Source of the DNA: JAJPKK01 sp963807015
GTDB taxonomy: Bacteria; Pseudomonadota; Alphaproteobacteria; Rhizobiales; Xanthobacteraceae
DNA length: 64,000 bases
NCBI GenBank assembly: GCA_963807015.1
Contig: CAWEAS010000034.1
Location: forward strand, 806,001 to 870,000
Direction: 5' to 3'
In this document: positions 61,801 through 64,000 of the stretch, piece by piece
Layout of the letters: each line of letters opens with the position of its first letter
Position numbering within the stretch: position 1 is the stretch's first letter
Translations under genes and position numbers: made by a program
The notes under the pieces: model-generated
What the model was told of the DNA's origin: nothing
The model's database searches: none
What the model saw: the letters and a program-made list of their open reading frames with translations, nothing else

Positions 61801-64000
61801 GTAGCTCGCGCCGCCGGTGAAGCTCGCGTTGCTGACGACACCGCCGGACAAAATGTTCTGGGTGCCGTAACTCTCGATGACGGTGCCGCTTGCAGTCCCA
61901 TAGACGTTCTGCACCCCGGCGCTAACGCCACCGCTGTTCTGGACTCCCGTGATCTGCGCGCCGACGTCGGTGGCGCCCGAAAGAACGGTTTCTGTTCCGC
62001 TGACATAGATCGTGGTGCCGCTGGCGGTGCCGCCGGAGGAAACGATCTCGGCGCCGCCGTTGAGCACGGACGTGCCGCTCGCGAGCGCACCCGACGATAC
62101 ATATTGCGCGCCGCCGCCGCTGACCGTCGCGCCGAGGGCTGTGCCCGCGGAGTAGAGATCTTCACGACCGCCATTCTCGATGACGGTATTGATCACCGTA
62201 CCGCTGCCGGCACCGCCGATGCGCTCGTCGCCACCGGCGGTGATGGTCGTCCCCGTCGTGACTCCGCCGGATTGGACATAAACCACCGGCGTGTTCGCAC
62301 CGCCACCGACCACGGTGCCGCTGACATCGGCGCCGGAGAGAACGTACTGCGCGGCGCCGCTAGTCACCTGGGTATCAAGTGAGGTCCCGCCCGATAACAC
62401 CCACTGCTGGCCGAATACGGTCGCATCCGTCCCGATGGCGCTGCCACCGGCCGAAACGTTTTGGAAACTTCCACTGCCGGTAAAGCTCGCACTGCTGACG
62501 ACGCCGCCGGACAAAATGTTCTGCGTGCCGTAGCTTTCGATGACGGTGCCGCTTGCCGTGCCATAAACGTTCTGCACCCCGGAGATGTGCGCTCCGACAT
62601 CGGTGCCACCCGAAAGGACGGTTTCGGTTCCGCTGACATAGATCGTGGTGCCGCTTGCGGTGCCGCCCGACGAAACGGTCTCAACACCGCCACTGAGAAC
62701 AGCCGTGCCGACAGCCGAGCCGTAGACCTGCTGTTCGCCGCCTGACAGGGTCGCGCTGACAGCGATGCCTCCGGCCGAGACGATTTGCGTCGCGCCTGCA
62801 TCGATGACCGCGCCGCTCGCGGAGCCCCCAGCCTCGACAAACTGCGTGCCGCCGCTGACCGTTGCGCCGGAATCAGTGGCACTCACATCTTCAATGCCGC
62901 CGTTCCGGATCTGCGTGCCGACCGCGCTGCCGCTGACGACGGCTTCGTAGCCGCCATTCGATACGATCGCGGCACTCGCAACGCCGCCCTGCACCACGAG
63001 TACGCCGCCAGAGCCGACGGTCGCACTCGTATCGCCGCCACTCGAGAAGACGACTTCCAAGCCGCCGCTGTTGATCTGACTTCCGCTTGCCGCACCGCCC
63101 GACGACACGAACAGGCCGCCATTCGTGGCGGACGTCGCAACGGCGTTGCCGGTGCTGTTGACGATGGTGTTGTCGGCGATGCCGCCGGACAGAACGACAA
63201 GCTGACCCTCGTTCGCCAGCGTGGCCGCAGAAGCGGTGCCGCCAACCAGCACGACGGTTGCCGCGACCGGGTTGCTGCCGCTGACCAAAGCCGATGTGAG
63301 GGTTGCGCCCGACGATACCAACACGATGCCGCCAGCGCTGACGACCTCGCCATTGGCGACGCCGCCCGACAGCAGATTCTCGGTCCCGCCGCTCGAGACC
63401 AAGACGCTGCCGGTCAGCAGGCCCTGCACATTGAGCGTGCCGGAATTCACGACCGCGATTTGCGCCCCGACGCCGCCAGCCGAAATAGTGGCGACGCCTC
63501 CAGACGAAACCGTGACGTAGGAGGCTGATCCGCTCGACAGCACGTTGAGCGTGCCAAGCACGCCCGTGCCCGACCCGATGGCCCCGGACACGACACCGCC
63601 GGCATACACGGTCTCTGTGCCGCCGGACGCGACGGTGACGAACGACGTCGTCTCGCCGTAGACATTGAGGTTGCCGCCGCTCGAAACACCCAAATTGTGG
63701 GCGATGCCACCCGCCGAGACGTTGGCGACGCCGCCGGAGAATGCCGTCACGAACGCCGCGGCGCCGCCCGACAGCACATTGAGCGTGCCGCCCGAAATGC
63801 CGGTGCCGGAGTTGGTGGTCCCCGTGGTGACGCCACCCGAGCTCACATACTCGACGCCGCCGCTGTAAATAAATACGCGGGTGGCGGCGGTCCCTTGAAC
63901 ATTCAGTGTGCCGCCTGACGAAACCCCGATGAAGCTTGCCGAGCCGCCTGCGAGAACATCGAGCGCGCCGCCCGATAGCATCGTGAGCGCGCCGTTCGAG
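55852..64000 (-). CDS. Giant strand-loop-strand repeat protein with C-terminal Hint domain (5' end outside window)
   Basis: At least 2,715 residues, open to the right edge. More than 90 percent is a 19-20-residue repeat of the AIDA/autotransporter passenger type (units such as VSSGGVETVLSGGTASGTT). Two copies of a non-repeat module interrupt it (about 60990-61330 and 56860-57110), each with PTN--SGF--GD-IDL. The C-terminus is a Hint_2 domain (about 56350-56820: CYCPGTLILTDRGEVPVEAL, PIKWIGRR, LSPQHAM, SHDV-like THDVIIAEG), then GMFHNAHEYW and a domain reading GYVDLVEATSITGWAQDP. No beta-barrel translocator follows, so it is not a classical autotransporter. Likely a cell-surface or released adhesin-like protein; the Hint domain may cleave or attach it. 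Confidence 0.88.
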   Translation of the reverse strand, partial: SNGALTMLSGGALDVLAGGSASFIGVSSGGTLNVQGTAATRVFIYSGGVEYVSSGGVTTGTTNSGTGISGGTLNVLSGGAAAFVTAFSGGVANVSAGGIAHNLGVSSGGNLNVYGETTSFVTVASGGTETVYAGGVVSGAIGSGTGVLGTLNVLSSGSASYVTVSSGGVATISAGGVGAQIAVVNSGTLNVQGLLTGSVLVSSGGTENLLSGGVANGEVVSAGGIVLVSSGATLTSALVSGSNPVAATVVLVGGTASAATLANEGQLVVLSGGIADNTIVNSTGNAVATSATNGGLFVSSGGAASGSQINSGGLEVVFSSGGDTSATVGSGGVLVVQGGVASAAIVSNGGYEAVVSGSAVGTQIRNGGIEDVSATDSGATVSGGTQFVEAGGSASGAVIDAGATQIVSAGGIAVSATLSGGEQQVYGSAVGTAVLSGGVETVSSGGTASGTTIYVSGTETVLSGGTDVGAHISGVQNVYGTASGTVIESYGTQNILSGGVVSSASFTGSGSFQNVSAGGSAIGTDATVFGQQWVLSGGTSLDTQVTSGAAQYVLSGADVSGTVVGGGANTPVVYVQSGGVTTGTTITAGGDERIGGAGSGTVINTVIENGGREDLYSAGTALGATVSGGGAQYVSSGALASGTSVLNGGAEIVSSGGTASGTTIYVSGTETVLSGATDVGAQITGVQNSGGVSAGVQNVYGTASGTVIESYGTQNILSGGVVSNASFTGGASYQNVSAGGSAIGTNVSEAGQQWVFSGGTALNTQVSDGAAQVVVSGVDVSGTVVGGAGTPVVDVESGGAATGTTITAGGEERIGGAGSGTVINTVIESGGAEYLYSAGSALGATVSGGTQYVLSGGFASGTTVLSGGTEIVSAGGATSDVVVAGGTVVVSAGAALNGPVTFGGSAGGGTLVFDGATLPTNVFSGFAPGDIIDLTSVSYDSGASAPTLTSGNTLDFVENGSSFSLSFDPSQYFLGEQFVLSADGQGGTDVEMTVQPLATSADVPAGFTTYGVQIASGGSLNVQPGANADGTTVSAGGSVNIASGGTVLGGTVSSGGALVVSSGGSATQAVVSDGGYQIVSSGGYASNTVLTDPGSGIVTSGGTFANTLISGGELDDIGNAISSLIVDGGLQVVESGGTATGTIISSGGLQDVESGGTASFTVIYYSGSETVAGSTLSTTVSSGGFQYVEQGGSTTATTIAAGGDQELLSGGIASGTVIATSGTQNVYGSANSDQIAGVVNVLAGGNASGSVISGGGTETVYGVDSGAADGGNEYVSSGGLVQDAQVLGGGILEVFASGTASNTVVGSSGTLELLGSAIASGTTIDAGGTLEIASGYVLSGYTVSSGVTLVVASGGTATATTVDSGGEIVVSGGLASVTSVTAGGSAVLFSGGVTISTAISGTAAAGAVETISGGLASDTLVSAGGKIVVVNGATDFTYLTGSGTLSGTEFVSAGAAASNTTIFSAGKLVDRGGTDYFTQVSNGGVEFLSGGVTSNTTIFSGGSETLSAGTASAYLTTVSAGGELLVDAGTTISAVLIGNGIGGNNPTLAAEYLFGGTASATTVSSGGGLYVSSGGVSSNAVILSGGFETIRSSGLAVDTVVSSGAGTSGTGLFVSSGGVTVSASVLNGAQEVVFSGGLASNTTVSKGDLYLGTSNNGVVTLGGTASGTTVLKNGAEFIWSGGLAVSTTVASDGQVFVESGGAASATLVSGSGAFQTVLSSGTATSTVVVSGGTEVVLSGGITIGGTVSSGGFESLGINSLSGLVSAGGTASAITVLGGGVETVLASGVSEDTAVLGGGQLTVSSGGLTVSTLLSGSGTIDSTELLQGGSASYTSVTTGGTLIVSSGGVATFTSVTNGAGVTVNSGGVTISTTLAGSGTVPSTEMLSGGTASDTTVSSGALESILSGGLAVSAAISDGGRQAVGSGGSATYTTVFSGGVESVAAGGTASSSLVLGSGAEYVFGTAALSGSAVVTTAGVDISATIDSGGEQYLFGGTASGVTVNTGGVQFVGIAASSSNGVPQPGGTAIDTLVNSGGEQDVQGTAIGTVVAVFGSQVVENGGVASGSTVDGLLTISGGGSATSATISSGGQENVYGSDTSATVSAGGSIFVGSGGTTVSANVSGFVSAGSAVFATETVSGGTASATTLSGAGRLIVLSGGVADNTVVDSTGNDASTSATDGGLFVAAGGTASLTLINSGGLEVVSAGGTDISATVASGGVLVAFTSGVTSGAIIEASGTEALFGGTASGTEVDGGGAMIVSAGGTDINDTVAGYERVAAGGTTDNVTIAGGLVELNAGAIVDGPITFAGSDGTLQIDGLVMPTNIISGFTSGDFIDLAGVSGGSAGNADLEPGNILQVVESGGTFDLQLAGDFTGEYFHLAADNSGNGTVITESTVPCYCPGTLILTDRGEVPVEALEAGDRVVTKSGKARPIKWIGRRSYSGRFALGQKHILPICIKAGAIDDNVPRRDLWLSPQHAMYLDGVLIEAKDLVNGVSVLQATQVEKVEYFHVELDTHDVIIAEGSLSESFIDADSRGMFHNAHEYWAEHADEPRVAAAFCAPRLDSGYEFEAVRRRIDARAGLRPVANEPLTLRGYVDLVEATSITGWAQDPAYPEAPVCLDILAGGRLIGQVLANRYREDLQRAGLGNGRHGFAFTPPPGLRFEPHAVEVRRSLDGTPLAFAQGVLSTEAKVQPRPDDHDRGVGYRVFRKRKNRRTS
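61390..62675 (-). repeat. Tandem duplication of about 630-660 nt inside the giant repeat gene
   Basis: Two consecutive blocks (about 61390-62040 and 62041-62675) encode nearly the same 210-220 residues. Anchors recur with an offset of 663 nt (61875 and 62538, the segment encoding VYGTASGTVIESYGTQ) and 633 nt (62002 and 62635, GTASGTTIYVSGTETV). The 30-nt difference is a ten-residue insertion (about GVQNSGGVSA) in one copy. The blocks differ mainly at third positions and in some loop residues. Confidence 0.75.

Noticed and set aside
57100..64000. Regular repeated DNA that could be taken for a CRISPR array or satellite
   Set aside because: The repeats are in one open frame with a 57-60-nt period and variable third positions, encoding a strand-loop-strand protein repeat. 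There are no constant repeats with unique spacers.

Overview
The window looks like chromosome from a GC-rich alphaproteobacterium of the Hyphomicrobiales (Rhizobiales), Bradyrhizobium- or Xanthobacteraceae-like. The signs are a fliF-fliG-fliH-fliN-flbD flagellar block with the CtrA inhibitor SciP, CtrA-type TTAA-N7-TTAA sites, minCDE, two Bug-type tricarboxylate receptors, a DUF3551 secreted protein, a Rhodobacter-type PmtA and dispersed palindromic repeats of rhizobial style. It cannot be placed more precisely from sequence reading alone.

Layout. 1-223: 5' end of a PHA-synthase-like gene leaving the window. 507-8686: an apparent catabolic region with a Bug receptor, luciferase-type flavin oxidoreductase, alpha/beta hydrolase, VOC protein, FAD hydroxylase, a RidA-like protein, dienelactone hydrolase, an ACMSD-like amidohydrolase and a nucleoside-type deaminase. 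8819-13418: envelope glycosylation (GT-C membrane protein, heptosyltransferase) and a TPR-sulfotransferase. 13594-20228: one ABC importer operon (two ATPases, binding protein, two permeases) ending in an acetamidase/formamidase. 20355-22130: a leucine-rich leader peptide followed by leuA. 22303-32698 (all minus): minE, minD, minC, flbD, fliN, fliH, fliG, fliF, sciP, flgD and a frameshifted fliK. 33043-37872: mnmA, pmtA and a six-haem secreted cytochrome. 38768-41476: tRNA-Met followed by a lower-GC island with a serine-recombinase remnant and small membrane or secreted proteins. 41500-47412: VOC and DUF4188 proteins, a second Bug receptor, an NHL-repeat protein, a siderophore-interacting flavoprotein and a frameshifted GH15 glucoamylase. 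47762-50192: a transketolase/PDH-E1-like enzyme with a C-terminal frameshift. 50377-55727: a small secreted protein, a DHP-decarboxylase-like binding protein, a di-haem cytochrome, a PilZ-like protein, an ArsR/SRPBCC pair and a secreted acetamidase. 55852-64000: a giant strand-loop-strand (AIDA-type) repeat protein with a C-terminal Hint domain, running off the right edge.

The most interesting signals are: a 117-nt palindromic element lying in frame inside the leader of the first Bug receptor; a leuA leader peptide with a stem across its stop codon; a perfect CtrA site in front of minC; a 28-bp perfect palindrome covering the arsR start codon; the giant Hint protein with an internal tandem duplication of about 220 residues; and five single-base reading-frame breaks in four otherwise well-preserved genes, all of which look like one extra base and so raise the question of sequence error versus real decay.
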